Shown: positions 19,010-29,789 of the stretch, one piece after another
Layout of the letters: the number at the start of each line of letters is the position of its first letter
Position numbering within the stretch: position 1 is the stretch's first letter
Assembly (NCBI GenBank): GCA_019828565.1
Contig: JAHDYR010000038.1
Span: forward strand, 744,001 to 808,000
Reading direction: 5' to 3'
DNA from: Carpediemonas membranifera
Taxonomy: Eukaryota > Fornicata
DNA length: 64,000 nucleotides
Translations under genes and position numbers: made by a program
Notes under the pieces: model-generated
Seen by the model: only the letters and a program-made list of their open reading frames with translations
Told to the model about the DNA's origin: nothing
The model's database searches: none

Positions 19010-19232
19010 CGTGCTATTGGTTTTCCCTGTCGGTCAAAGTCATGCTCGAGTCGAGTGCCGCCGCGGACAACAAGTCTTCAGTAACAGGACAGACACATGC
19101 ATGGCAGAGCTGCAGCATGAACATGGCTGCCCTTGGCGGGGGAGCCTTCAGCCGGGCGACAATCACAGAGACGAAAGTAAGAGGGCCATGCCGAGGGTTT
19201 GATGAGAAATCCTGATGTTTACTATGATACAC

Positions 19233-21056
19233 CTACTTTCGGACGAGCCATGGCCGGTCAGCCTGGAACACGCCCTGGAATCCGTCAGCGCCGTATGCCA
19301 GCTGGAGCTTGCTCCTCAGCAATGCCCTGATCAGGTTCTCCATCTCCCGCGACCTCCGCAGCACATGGCGAACCTCCCTCGCCAGGGTCTTGTTCTGCCC
19401 CTGCAAGATATACATGTTGGCGAGCTCCTTTTCCAGTAAATGGATTCGGCTGATTAACGCAGCCTCGCGCTCCTTGGAGCCACCGCTAAGCTTCAGCGTC
19501 TCCAGCAGCTCGGCGGGCGGGACGACGGCGTAGTCCTCATCATCTGATTGGCCCACCTCTCCAGGGGCCACGACCTCGCCCGCCTGGGAGACGCTGGCCC
19601 TGTCCGTCTCCATGTACCCGATCACTGCCGCCGAGGACCTATCCGCCCTGGGCTTGGCCGGGGCTGCTGGGGGTGGTCTCCTGGCTTTGGTCGGGGCGGT
19701 CTTGCCAGCTGCGGGCTTGGACGCCTGTGAGGCAGGCTTTGGAGACTGGGCGACCTGCCCCTCCTTCGGCCCTTCCCTCGGCGTGGCTCCTATGCTCGCT
19801 GTCCCCTGAGTCCCGCCGACCGCGAGCTGGACCATCGCGGCGGGGGGCGGCGTCTGCGTCCGACAGTCCCTCCCACTACGGCCACTGGTGCTGGAGCCAG
19901 CACTGCCACTGCCGTCAGCCTTGTCCCTGTCCCGCCTGTGTCGCCGCCTCGAGCCGTCTCTCGGGGACTTGATCGCCTTCTTGCTCAGCTTGGTACGTAA
20001 CCGACACTCGCGGCCCGGCCTGCCCGAGTCTCGCTCGGACTCACTGGACGAGCTCACGGCCCCCTCCATGTGGGCCCGGTGCTTCTTCCTCCTCCTTGCC
20101 CCCTTCGTCGACTCGCCAGAGTCATAACTCGAGTCAGAGTCAGAGTCGCCGGGCTCGGTCTTGGCCCCTCTCCGACGCGCAGGGCGGTCCCCGCCAACTT
20201 CCCCGCTCTCCTCGGCTTCCTTGAGCTGCTGGACCCGTCTGGCCCGGCGTGCGTCCCACGTCGCCTCGTCGTCATCACTCAGCTCCAGACGCCCCCGCTC
20301 ACCGTAGTCGGGCACCTCAGGCACCACCTCCTGGCCGAGCCTCGTGCCGTGGCCGGGAGCGTAGTCGGACCCCTGGGCGTCTCGGGCAAGCTGGCTGTTG
20401 CGGCGTCTGCCGCCAAGGGTGGAGCCGGTCCTCTGGCGGCTGTTGGCGCCCAATATGCTGGTAGATGACGTGTTCGACCGTAGCAGACGGGGGGAATTGA
20501 TGCTTTCATGATGAGAACCGCGCGACATGGACGCACGCGATGACCCTGGCCGGCTCGGCCTCGGGATGACCGACATGTGCACTGGGACGCCCTTCGCCAG
20601 GTCCAGGGTGGCGAGCTCCTCATTGGTCGACCTAAGGTTGTCCCGTATGTCGTGTGCGAGATCCGTGGTGTCGTGGCCCTCGTGGAACAGCCGGCACAGC
20701 GTCTTGAACAGGGCCTCCAGCTCACCCTTGCACTCGAGGTACGTGTTGAAGACGTCCTCGCTCAGGTCAGCGTACTGCTCGATGCTGTCTGGCGGGGGTT
20801 CATCCGGCATGAAGGCAAAGGGGTCTGGCATCGTGTCGATGGAGTTCTGCTGCATGTGCACTCGATCCAGGGTCTTCAGCAGGCGTTCCACCTCTTCGCG
20901 GTTGGAGGGAGGTAGTTCGCCCTGTGCATCATCGTCGAGGTTCGTTAGCTTCTCGTCGATGTCCTGGAGGGCCGATGCGAGGGCTATTCGGTCTTTCTCG
21001 GAGAATCCTTTTTCATTCTTCCCGCGCTGGCTGTAATAGTCAAAATATCGGGGCAT
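19233..21056 (-). CDS. Charged, partly coiled-coil protein, unidentified
   Basis: A 607-aa protein of no recognised family. The first 150 residues are helical and coiled-coil-like. The middle (about 170-500) is low complexity, rich in R, S, G, P and D, with several S/R and acidic clusters, and probably disordered. The last 75 residues form a strong coiled coil (LISRIHLLEKELANMYILQ). Such a disordered-centre, helical-ends layout is common in scaffold or cytoskeletal proteins, but no motif proves a role. The stop TAG is followed on the coding strand by AGTAAA (19218-19223). The gene is divergent from tubulin cofactor A. Confidence 0.72.
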   Translation of the reverse strand: MPRYFDYYSQRGKNEKGFSEKDRIALASALQDIDEKLTNLDDDAQGELPPSNREEVERLLKTLDRVHMQQNSIDTMPDPFAFMPDEPPPDSIEQYADLSEDVFNTYLECKGELEALFKTLCRLFHEGHDTTDLAHDIRDNLRSTNEELATLDLAKGVPVHMSVIPRPSRPGSSRASMSRGSHHESINSPRLLRSNTSSTSILGANSRQRTGSTLGGRRRNSQLARDAQGSDYAPGHGTRLGQEVVPEVPDYGERGRLELSDDDEATWDARRARRVQQLKEAEESGEVGGDRPARRRGAKTEPGDSDSDSSYDSGESTKGARRRKKHRAHMEGAVSSSSESERDSGRPGRECRLRTKLSKKAIKSPRDGSRRRHRRDRDKADGSGSAGSSTSGRSGRDCRTQTPPPAAMVQLAVGGTQGTASIGATPREGPKEGQVAQSPKPASQASKPAAGKTAPTKARRPPPAAPAKPRADRSSAAVIGYMETDRASVSQAGEVVAPGEVGQSDDEDYAVVPPAELLETLKLSGGSKEREAALISRIHLLEKELANMYILQGQNKTLAREVRHVLRRSREMENLIRALLRSKLQLAYGADGFQGVFQADRPWLVRK

Positions 21057-21414
21057 ATGTGTGTGATGGTCTCTCTAGTGGCGGTGCTAGATGCCCAGAG
21101 CCGTGGAAACCTGTCGCTTCGTAGAACCACGCAGGATAACCTTAATGGGTGTGGAGGGCCGGCATGTCGTCTGGCGTGCTGTTACAGTGTCCCTGCGTGT
21201 CTATCAGTGCCCATTTCTATTCTTCAATCCCGATTGCTAATCAGGTTCGACAACTCCACACCGAGTCGACTCGACCCAACCAACCTTGACCCAGCGCCAC
21301 ACAGCACCTCCCCTGCCACACCACATCACCCCGCATCCACCGGACCTGGGATCGATTTGATCCAGGGCAGATGGTGTCACGGATCAATCATTGGACAACA
21401 AACATCAAGGACAC
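21057..21414. promoter_or_regulatory. Divergent intergenic region
   Basis: 358 bp between the start of the charged coiled-coil gene (minus) and tubulin cofactor A (plus), so both promoters must lie here. The sequence is mixed, with CA-rich stretches near 21300-21340. I see no open frame with coding character, RNA gene or repeat. Confidence 0.5.
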
Positions 21415-21726
21415 ATGGAAAAGCAACTCAAAATCAAGCTAGGCGTCGTCAAGCGCACTACTAAGGATGTCTACTCGTATCATAAGGAGGTTGAGGAGGA
21501 AACGGCGAAGCTTCCGTCGTTCACAGATGAGTTTAAGATCAAGCAGCAGAAGGAGTCCATCGCAGAGTCCAAGCTGATGGTAAGAGACTCGAAGAAGCGT
21601 CTCGGTACCGCTCTCGCTGAATTGAAGGCGATGGTGTCTGACAACATCGCCGTCGAGACCTCCGAGGATGGTGCCGAGGTCAAGAAGGCCATCAAAGAGG
21701 CCGAGGAGGCGATCGCCATGGAGTAG
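21415..21726 (+). CDS. TBCA: Tubulin-folding cofactor A
   Basis: A 103-aa, almost wholly alpha-helical protein, the usual size of cofactor A (about 108 aa in animals). The N terminus KQLKIKLGVVKRTTKD matches the family's first helix. It continues as a three-helix coiled coil (YHKEVEEETAKL, KQQKESIAESKLM) ending in an acidic helix. Cofactor A holds beta-tubulin after release from the CCT chaperonin on the way to the heterodimer, in the cytoplasm. The ATG at 21415 is used; the frame upstream opens only at a TTG. No intron is needed. Confidence 0.93.
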   Translation: MEKQLKIKLGVVKRTTKDVYSYHKEVEEETAKLPSFTDEFKIKQQKESIAESKLMVRDSKKRLGTALAELKAMVSDNIAVETSEDGAEVKKAIKEAEEAIAME

Positions 21727-21958
21727 GGGCGCTGCGGTGTATAAACTGGAATCCATAATAGTTGGTTGGCTCGGCAGTCGGGGTGTCGTCGGGCAGAGGC
21801 ACGTCTGTCACGACCACCAGCGCGATTGGAAGTCGGTACCGTGTTAGCATGGTCATAAATGCGGCCATGGGAGCTCAGCTTGGCCCATCGTGACCAAATG
21901 ATCCGATCATTTGTCCGAACAACGGAACCTCTTCATCAACGAATCAACAGACATAGCA

Positions 21959-23067
21959 ATGGAATACGGTATGTTATTAGAGATTCCTATTCCGATTACA
22001 CAGGCAGACAAGTGAATATGACGTCAGATGGGAAGGTACACCGCCAGTTTCCCATCATCGAGGAGCTAGCAGAGGAAGACGATGTGGAGGTCGTCTACCC
22101 GGACCCCATATGGTCCTACGACCTCAATCTGAACCAGCTAGCGATCATCCCGGCCTCCACGAACACGGCGCTCGTCCAGGAGTATCACGAGCACCATCCC
22201 CCGCAGCGCCCGACGGGCCCGCAGGACTCCATGATAGCTAAGATCTCGAAGGCACAGGCAGAGGGCTTTGTCCGCTTCGGTGTCGTCATCAGCAAGATGT
22301 TCACGGACGCGGGGAAGATCCTGCAGGAGTCCGTCCAGCAGCAGCAGCAGATCCTTGTCGAGAGCGGGATAAAGCTGCCTATCAAGGTACCCGAGAAGCT
22401 CAAGAGACAGCTGATGAGGCCCCAGTCGAAGCTCATTGTCCAGTCCCGACGGGGCGGGGAGCTCATCGACATTGTCGGTGAGGTGTGCGCACTCATCGGA
22501 ACCGAGCTGATCAGGCGACAGAGCAAGCCCGTCCAGATGATCCACAAGGTCCCCGTCGCCTCGCAGGCGTACGACCTGGGCATGACGTACCTCCGCGGGT
22601 TCGCCTCGTTCTACGGCATGCTCTACCACGTGGGGATGTCGGCCGTCGACGCCACAGAGGCGACGCTGGTGGAGACCATCAAGGCGTGTGTTGCTAGCAC
22701 GTCGCACCTCTTCGGGGATGACATTGGCGACATCGCGGAGGAGACTGCTGTGCTCCTTGCCGAGACATACATGGCAGCATCGTCGGTCAAGTCGATCGTC
22801 GAGGTCAGGCGGATAATGGAGAAGCTCGCGGACGAGACGATCGTGAACACAGCGTCGAACGTGGGGGAGAAGGCCATCAACGAGGCCATTTCTGACACTA
22901 TCAACAACTTCATCGGACAAGGTGGGTTGGGGGCCGGGAAGCAGGTCAACTCGGTCATCAGGAACATCGCGGCGATGCTCGGGGGGACGTCCATGGAGAC
23001 GGGTGATCCGATCCCTGGGGCCGAAACGGAGGAGCTGCTCAACGTGACATTCGATGACGTTGAGTGA
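21959..23067 (+). CDS. Unidentified protein, possibly senescence/spartin-like
   Basis: Two exons, join(21959..21968,22004..23067), give 357 aa. The first exon is only 10 nt (ATG GAA TAC G). The 35-nt intron (21969-22003) runs from GTATGT to GATTACACAG. An unspliced frame from 21859 is also open but would translate the intron. The chain is mostly helical with small residues, a Q-run (QQQQQ) near residue 110, and long Ala/Gly/Val-rich helices from about 90 onward. That pattern recalls the senescence domain of spartin-type lipid-droplet proteins, but no diagnostic motif is seen and this is a weak suggestion. It ends in an acidic tail. Confidence 0.6.
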
Positions 23068-23139
23068 GAAATGTGGGTAAACTGCGGTTAGTGATGATGT
23101 GTCGTGGCAGGCTGGGTCATGGTGACTCGGAGTGTCACT

Positions 23140-23286
23140 AAGAATTTTTGACTCAGCATACGGGTCGACTGGAACGAGCTTCAGCGACCAACTGGGCGCC
23201 TTGCACTCGACTAGCTTAGCCTCACCCACCACTTTGAACCACTGGCCGGCAGAGTCGCGGAATGAGTAATAACTGCCATTGTCCAT
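23140..23286 (-). CDS. Possible short gene or first exon
   Basis: From the ATG at 23286 the minus strand reads about 50 coding-looking codons (MDNGSYYSFRDSAGQWFKVV, then KLVECKAPSWSLKLVPVDPY) with aromatic and charged residues in natural proportions. The frame then runs on without stop into the antisense of the neighbouring gene, so the true end or an intron is not resolved; a GTATGC at the PY codons could be a donor. Its leader between 23290 and 23350 is short. The family is not recognised and it could be a remnant. Confidence 0.3.
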
Positions 23287-23351
23287 TGCTCTATTAAACT
23301 CGACGTGTGGCACGTGTTGTGACGAACCAAATGGAGAGGAAGCAGCTCTGA

Positions 23352-23640
23352 TTATGAATGAATCAAATTGTGCAGGCTAAGGCCACTGGGCGTCACAGTG
23401 TAGTCCTTGCCGAACTCAGGCAGCAGGCCCGACTGGGCGATATGATGGGGAACTCGGCCAGCGAAGAGTAGTTGATGGCCACTGAGGAATGCGTTGAAGC
23501 AACTGTATCGCATGATCCGGTCGACCCTGAAGGGCAGCGCCACGCTCCTCTTTGAGGCGAAGGCCGTCGCGGTGTCATTGAAGGAGTTGAAGTTGTTCGT
23601 GGATACGGGATCTGGGTGGGTCCTGTTGTCGTCTCGCACC
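23352..23640 (-). pseudogene. Orphan C-terminal gene fragment beside block copy 2
   Basis: About 85 codons read like a natural protein C terminus (for example ALPFRVDRIMRYSCFNAFL, then HNLIHS and TAA). They start abruptly where the duplicated-block homology ends, near 23640. The only upstream Met lies at the junction itself. This is probably the tail of a gene whose 5' part was lost when block copy 2 came to lie here. The family is not recognised. No matching N-terminal part is visible in the window. Confidence 0.45.
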
Positions 23641-23953
23641 CGCGTGCCTCTCGCGGTCGAGTCGTATCCACGGCACTGCGAGTATCATCCGCTGGTCGAG
23701 GTTGACAGGCGAGGGTATCGACCGAACGCCCTGGGGCACCGGGAATCCGCAGATAAACGATGAGTGCGGTGCTTGGCCTTCTTGAACCAGGCGTGCACGC
23801 TGGGTCCAGGAACCTCGCGAGGGTGGTGCGGTCGACCCGGCTGCGGTTTGACGGGGAAGGAGGGCAGGGAGAGTAAACGGAGACGGCGACATGGAGCACG
23901 AGCTGGCAGGGTCAAGCTGCTCCGAGCATCCATCGCACTGCTACAACAGACCT

Positions 23954-26006
23954 TTACTCATTCCACGTATGGCCGCACCTGCACCTCATGTGTTGGCACC
24001 CGCCGTCCTTGTAGTAGCGCACGCCGCACCCGGGGCAGCGGCGATAGCCCAGTCGGTTCGCCAGCATCTCGTCGTAGTGCTCGCAGCTGCCGTCGTGGAT
24101 GACGGGGTCGTCGTGGCCGAGGCAGACTGTGTTCCCGCACCCGCGGCACGCAAGCTGCCTCCGGTTCGCGCTGACCGTGGCCGAGCGATGGCAGTGGGGG
24201 CACGCGAACGTGCGCAGCCTGGCGACGCCCTCGGGCAGGTCGACTGTCTGGCGCGGCGCCATCTCGCACTCGCCGCCGTAGTGGGCCATGTGCTCTTCCT
24301 GGCTGGCCACACAGAGCAGGCACTTGTGGCAGAAGTCCTGGCCGCACCGGCACGCCGAAATCTTGCAGCTGTCCAGGTCGCCCTCGCGCGTTGTCAGCTC
24401 GCCGCATGTGGGGCAGCGGCGGATGACGGGGACGTCCACGGCGGCGCCTCTGCCGAGCGTGACCAGACGGCACGTCTGGAGGATGTCGTTCTGCTCGACC
24501 AGGGCGTCGATCTCGGCCCGCGAGTAGGGCACGCGGCGCGGGATGACGTAGAAGTCGGCTGCCGCGACTGCTGTAGCAGGGGCCGAGTCGAGCACCGCCT
24601 GGCGCATCTGGCCGGCGTCATCCAGACGAGGGAGGCGGGCGCCCCCCGCGCAGTCGGAGTACACGCGGTGGTCGTCGTGGAGGGTCACGCCGACGGAGGC
24701 GGGCTGGGGGAGCTGGCCGCCGAACACGTGGAAGGCGAAGCGGCGGCGCGTCTCGTCGTCCTCGAGCACGGCGCGGAGGGCGTCCTGCACGCCCTGGCTG
24801 TCCGCGGGGAAGCGCAGCGGGGCGAGCACGGCGGCGACCGTGAGCGGGTTGGGGCGCACAAGCAGGGCCCGCAGCTGGGCGGCGGTCAGCGCGAGGACCT
24901 TGGCGCTGAAGCGCGTCTTCGCGGCCATGCCGTTGCGGACGATCTGCATGCGCTCGGCGAAGCGGCGTCTCACCTCGTCGCCGCGCGCCTTGAGGTCGCC
25001 CTCGAAGCCCTCGAGCGGGCACGCGGCCGCAGCCTCCGCAACAGACCGCTGCAGCGCCCGGGCGACGATGGGCATCAGCGCTCCCAGGTCGACGCGGCCG
25101 CCCGTGAGCGCGACGAGCCAGGCGTCGCTGACCATGTCCGCGGGCAGGGTGATGCCGTCGAGCAGCATGAGCTGCAGCACGCGGCCGAGCCCCAGCAGGA
25201 CCGGGCGCAGGTCGTCGAGCGGCATGCCGAGGGCGTCGGGCGAGAGGACCAGCGTGCCCTCGCGGAAGATGGGCACAGCGAACTCCATGCCCCCGACGGC
25301 CTGGCGGACGGCCACGCGCGGCAGCTCGACGACCAGGTCGGACAGGGCCTTCGCGGAGTCGTCGCCCGAGAGCGTCGCGGGGATGGCGAACAGGTCCTCC
25401 TCGCACGCGGCGATGGTGGCCAGGCTCGCCGAAACGTCGTCAGCGAGGGCGATGTCGATCGGCTCCTCGCGGAACATCTGCAGGCGCGCGCGGTCGATGT
25501 CGTCGACGAAGGCGTGGGCGCTCGCGAACCTGCTGCTCGCCGCGTTGAGGTCGACCTCGGGATCCAGCTCGTTGGCCGAGGCGGCGAAGAGGCCGTCGGC
25601 CAGGGCGCGGCGGACGGACCAGCGGGCCTCGGGGTGGGTGGCGAGCATGCCGGAGAGCACCTCGCGCATGGCGTCGGGGACGGCGACGGTGGCGAGCAGG
25701 GCGGTGCAAAGCTGGTCGTCGTTGACAGTTGAGAATTCTGTGAGTTCACCGATGAGGAGAGCGAGCAGCCTCTGGCAGAAGGCGGGGTAGTCCGGCGCCA
25801 TGGCCCCGAGCATCGTCAGGCCCGCGTGGTAGACGTCTGCGGCCTGCTGCTCGCGGTGGCTCAGCTTCTTCCCGGCCTTGCGGGCGGCGATCTCCTCGGG
25901 CGCGCTGAAGGCGAGCGTGCCGATGTTCACTCCGGTCGCGGTCGCGTTCACGGCGTCCATGTTCGAGGCCGTCTCGAAGTCGACGAGCACGGGGTGGCCC
26001 TCGCGC

Positions 26007-26038
<32 letters not shown>

Positions 26039-29000
26039 ACAGACGCCCGCGCTGTGCAGGTCGTGGATCGCGGTGAGCAGGCCGCGGAGCAGTCTGCGCT
26101 GAGTGTCGGGCGAGTCGGCTGGGGCGTCGCGCAGGTGGCGCTCGAGGCGCTCCATGACGATCGCGCCGGTCTTCCTCTCAGGATCAGAGAGGTCGAGGAG
26201 GACGAAGTGCAGCCTGGGCACGGCGGGGCTGTGCGCCATGCGCGACAGGATGCCCGCCTCGCGGTCGCAGAGCTTGCGCTGGTGCGTGCTGTCGAGCTTG
26301 AAGGTCTTGGCGAAGTAGGTCTGGCCGTCGCGGGCCACGATCTGGCATAGCGCTCTGTTCTCGCTGACGGTCGACTCGACGGTGAAGTCGGACAGCGACA
26401 GGTCGGCGCGCATCTCGGGGAGGTCCATGAGGTGGGCCAGCCCCATCTCGCGCAGCTCCGTGAAGAGGCTGGCCGACGGCGCGGCGGACACCTTCAGCTC
26501 GGGGCAGAGCCGGACGAGCTGCGGCGTGCGGCGGGCCAGGACGGCGTTCATCTCGGCGATGCTGGCGTTCACGGCCCCGAGCTCGGCCGCGACCTCGGCG
26601 GCCTGGGCGTGCCTGCGGCGGCGACGGAGGTAGCTGCCATCGTCTTCGAGCTCCTCGGCCTTGCTCTTGAGGTGCTGGTAGTCGCCGAGCGTCTGGAGCT
26701 GCGCAGTGATGGCGTCGGCCTCGGCGAACCCAGCCACGTGGACCTCAGCCTCGGCGGCCAGGCCAGTCAACTGGCGAATGGTGCGCTCCTCGGTGCTCGT
26801 GTCATTGACAAGCTCCTTCCGACCGAGGGCCCACTGCCACGTCTCGCGGACGGCCTGCTGGAGGAAGGCGCGGAGCGTGGCGTACCTAGCCTGCAGCTCG
26901 GGCGCGAGGGTGGGGAAGCCGGCGACCTCGTTGTCAGCGGCCTTGAGCACGCGGGCCATCTCGTCGAGCGAGGGGAGAGACTCTGGCTCGAAGGCGGCGG
27001 CGCCGTCGACGATGGCCGAGGCCGCCTGGTAGTCAGCGCTGACAGCTGCGACCGTCGCCTCGAGCGCCTCGACCCCGGCCTTGGCCTGGGCGATGACCGC
27101 CTCGTACTCGGCGATGCGGGTCTCTGGCTGGCGTCTGGCATGGCCGAGTCGGCTGATGAGACCAGCGGGCGACGGGATGGGGCCAACGCCATCGTGGGCC
27201 GGGATGGCGGCCGAGAGCAGGGGGTGGCCCTCGAGCATGGCGCTGATGTCCGCGGCGCGGTTGGCTTCGGTGAACCGGCCGGTCTGGGGCGAGGCGCAGA
27301 ACGAGGCCAGGGTCGCCTTTAGGTCGGACAGCTCAGCACTGAGCATGTTGATCTGCGCGGTGCTGTCGGCCTTGACTGCTGCGAGCTCATACATCGTGCA
27401 AGATAGCTCAGACCTCGTGTCGAATAGCTCAGCTCTGAGCAGCCCCATGTTCTGCTCGGCCCGGCTCTCCTGCTCGGCCATGGCTGTCTGAAGCATGCGG
27501 CAGTTCCCATCAGAAAGGATCGCGTCGACCTCGAGGGCATGCCGGTCGGCGCTGAACAGGCCATCGGTCAGAGTGACGGTTGTGGCTGGGTCGGCGGTGG
27601 TGACAGTGAAGCTGCTCGGCACTGCGTGCGATGAGACGTGAGTCACGACCTGCCTCAGCTGGTCAACAGTCGCGTCGATCAGGAAAACGTCCGAGACGGC
27701 TCCCGAGCAAAGATCGGAGACAACCTGGGCACACCGGCTGGCGTTGAAGCATCTGACAATCTTGGCAAGCCCGGCGTCCTCGGAGTCTGTCTCGGCGAAC
27801 TTGTTCTCCAGCCAGACTCTGGCGGCGGGGCGGGTCAGCGTCATCGTGAAGGAGCGGGGCAGACCAGTGGCGAGGAAGTGGAGGAGGATGCGAGCGAGGT
27901 CGCAGGGGAGTGCTGCTGAGTCGCCTGGGTTGATGGCGATGTCGGCGTCGGGGGCGACTGGGCTGGAGCAGCGCTGGTTGACGGTGGCCAGGAACTGGGG
28001 GATGCGGGGGAGTGTGCTCCAGAGCCTGACTGTATTGTCGTTGGACCCAGAGACGAGGATAGAGCCGTCTCGGGAGAAGACGACGCTCCTCACCACATCA
28101 CCATGCCCCGAGAGCGTCCTGATCAGTGCCCCGGTCGCGCCCCACTGCTTGATAGTTTTGTCTGCAGACCCAGACGCCAGAGTCCTGCCGTCGGGGGAGA
28201 AGGCGAGGCCAAACACAGAACTGGTGTGCCTGGTGTGCCCAAAGGGCGTGGCCGGCATGGCAAAACCCGCTCTGTTGCCGAATCCCCCGACCTGCGCAGT
28301 CTGCCCGAACGCGGACCTCGGTACATCCCTGCTGTGCCCAGCGAGGGTAATATGGGGAATAAGCTGGCCAGTTGCAGGGTCCCACAACTTGACGGCGTTA
28401 TCGCTGCCGGATGCGACGATGGCCCCATCGGGTGACACGGCAATGCTGTAGACTTGTGCGCCATGGTTCATGGTCCTGATGCATGCGCCAGTGGCGGAGC
28501 TCCACTGCTTGATCGTGCTGTCAATACTTCCAGTGTAAATGGTCGAGCCATCAGGGGAGATGGCCACGCCATACACATGATGGCCATGCCCTGTGAGTGT
28601 CAGCCTGCACTGCCCTGTCGCGACGTCCCAGACCTTGGCGGTCGTGTCATCCGATCCGGAGACCAGGGTGCGGCCATCAGACGAGAATGCAAGGCGCCAC
28701 ACAAATCCAGTGTGCCCACTGAGTGTCTGGGTCTGCTGGCCTGTGGCTGCGTCCCAGAGCTTGACGAGATTGTCCCGCCCCCCAGACGCGATGGTCGACC
28801 CGTCCGGCGACACGGCAACGGCGTACACATAGCCTCCATGCGTCATGGTCCTGATACACTGACCAGTGGCCGAGTCCCACTGCTTGACGGTGCCGTCAAG
28901 TGAGGCACTGAAGATGGTGCCGTCGGGGGAGGTGGCGACACCAAGCACCTGATTGCCATGCCCTGTCAGTGTCTTAATGCACACACCAGCATCCATAGGC

Positions 29001-29332
29001 TCTGTGGACCGCGTGTTCCACGCTTCGAGCGCGAGCTCAACCGAGCCATCTTCATGGTCGGCCTCGAGTCTGCCATCCACCATCGTGACGGTAACGGCGG
29101 GCTCAGTGAGCTCCATCGTCAGCGTATCAGGTTCTATGCCCGCGCTGAGCAGGTACTGGACGACCTGCTCGAGGTCCTGGACGGTGATCGGCGTCTCGCC
29201 TCGCTTGCGGACCTGGATGCCCTCGGGGCCGGGGCGCTCGGAGATTGCGGTGCGGATCTGAGCGTCTACTGCTCTGCAGTCGTCGCTGCGTGAGAATGCG
29301 GCCTCGATACGTACCACTGGCTGTGTAATCAT
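23954..29332 (-). CDS. WD40-kinase-RBR multidomain protein, intact copy
   Basis: A 1792-aa protein and the only complete copy. Order: N-terminal small domain (about 50-105); seven WD40 blades (about 115-440), one carrying a 50-residue insertion; two more small domains (about 475-535, 555-605); coiled coil (about 610-930); protein kinase (about 985-1200) with the ATP Lys at 1009, HRDLKPEN at 1099-1106, DFE in place of DFG at 1118-1120 and APE at 1144-1146; a helical region; and a Cys-rich module (1640-1792). The last ends YRRCPGC then DGGCQHMRCRCGHTW, like the Rcat of RBR ubiquitin ligases, with the presumed catalytic Cys near 1779. The chain stops just before the final Cys pair of a standard Rcat. 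I infer a signalling protein that may phosphorylate and ubiquitinate targets held by the propeller. The TAA stop lies in AGTAAA. A splice-like 29-nt segment sits near the start codon (see findings). Confidence 0.88.
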
Positions 29333-29789
29333 GAAATTTGCGGATCAAACGCGTCAGGCGTGCTGTGTGAGAGAATCGCGCTGCAGCCGTGTTGCTGCTG
29401 TTGTAACGCACCATCTGTGTGAGAATAGCTCCGGGATAGCGTACTTTCGGCAGCTTCGCGTCATCGAGAGTTTGTGTGTTGCTCGAATGTCGCGTGACGA
29501 AAATGGTCTAAACTCCGCTGCCTCCGCAACACCCCGCGCCGTCAGCATTTACCTGCGCCCGGGCGTCCTCCCCCTCATCAGGTCCCCGGCCGTGACCTTG
29601 GTCGACTTCAGCACGCTCAGCGGCACCCTCCGCCCCGTAGTCCATCGCCAGCACAATGCTAGGTTTACAGCGCTCACTCGAGCAGACTGATGCGGCAGAC
29701 CTTGCAGCCCACGAACCCGTCCCGGACGCTTCAAGGCGGTCGCTTCGAACGGCAGCGCGATTTTCGGGCGTAAACTGCTCGCGACCGAC
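29333..29789. promoter_or_regulatory. Divergent promoter of block copy 2 and FG-GAP gene
   Basis: 457 bp between the start of the WD40-kinase-RBR gene (minus) and the FG-GAP gene (plus). It contains the conserved block leader and, at 29771-29778, TAAACTGC just 11 bases before the FG-GAP ATG. Most of it recurs at 51916-52468 beside block copy 3, where the adjoining FG-GAP coding sequence is absent. Confidence 0.55.

Larger units (their letters stand above)
23640..29789 (-). repeat. Duplicated block, copy 2 (most complete)
   Basis: Inverted relative to copies 1 and 3. At its 3' side it shares with copy 3 about 45 bases beyond the end of copy 1, up to GAGGCACGCGGG. At its 5' side it shares with copy 3 the whole leader and the divergent promoter up to the ATG of the FG-GAP gene at 29790. 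It therefore carries one complete gene plus a two-way promoter. Confidence 0.88.

Noticed and set aside
22138-23313. A 391-codon minus-strand ORF opposite the 21959-23067 gene
   Set aside because: Only its first 50 codons lie outside the opposite gene and look natural. The remainder is shadow. The short part is listed separately at low confidence.
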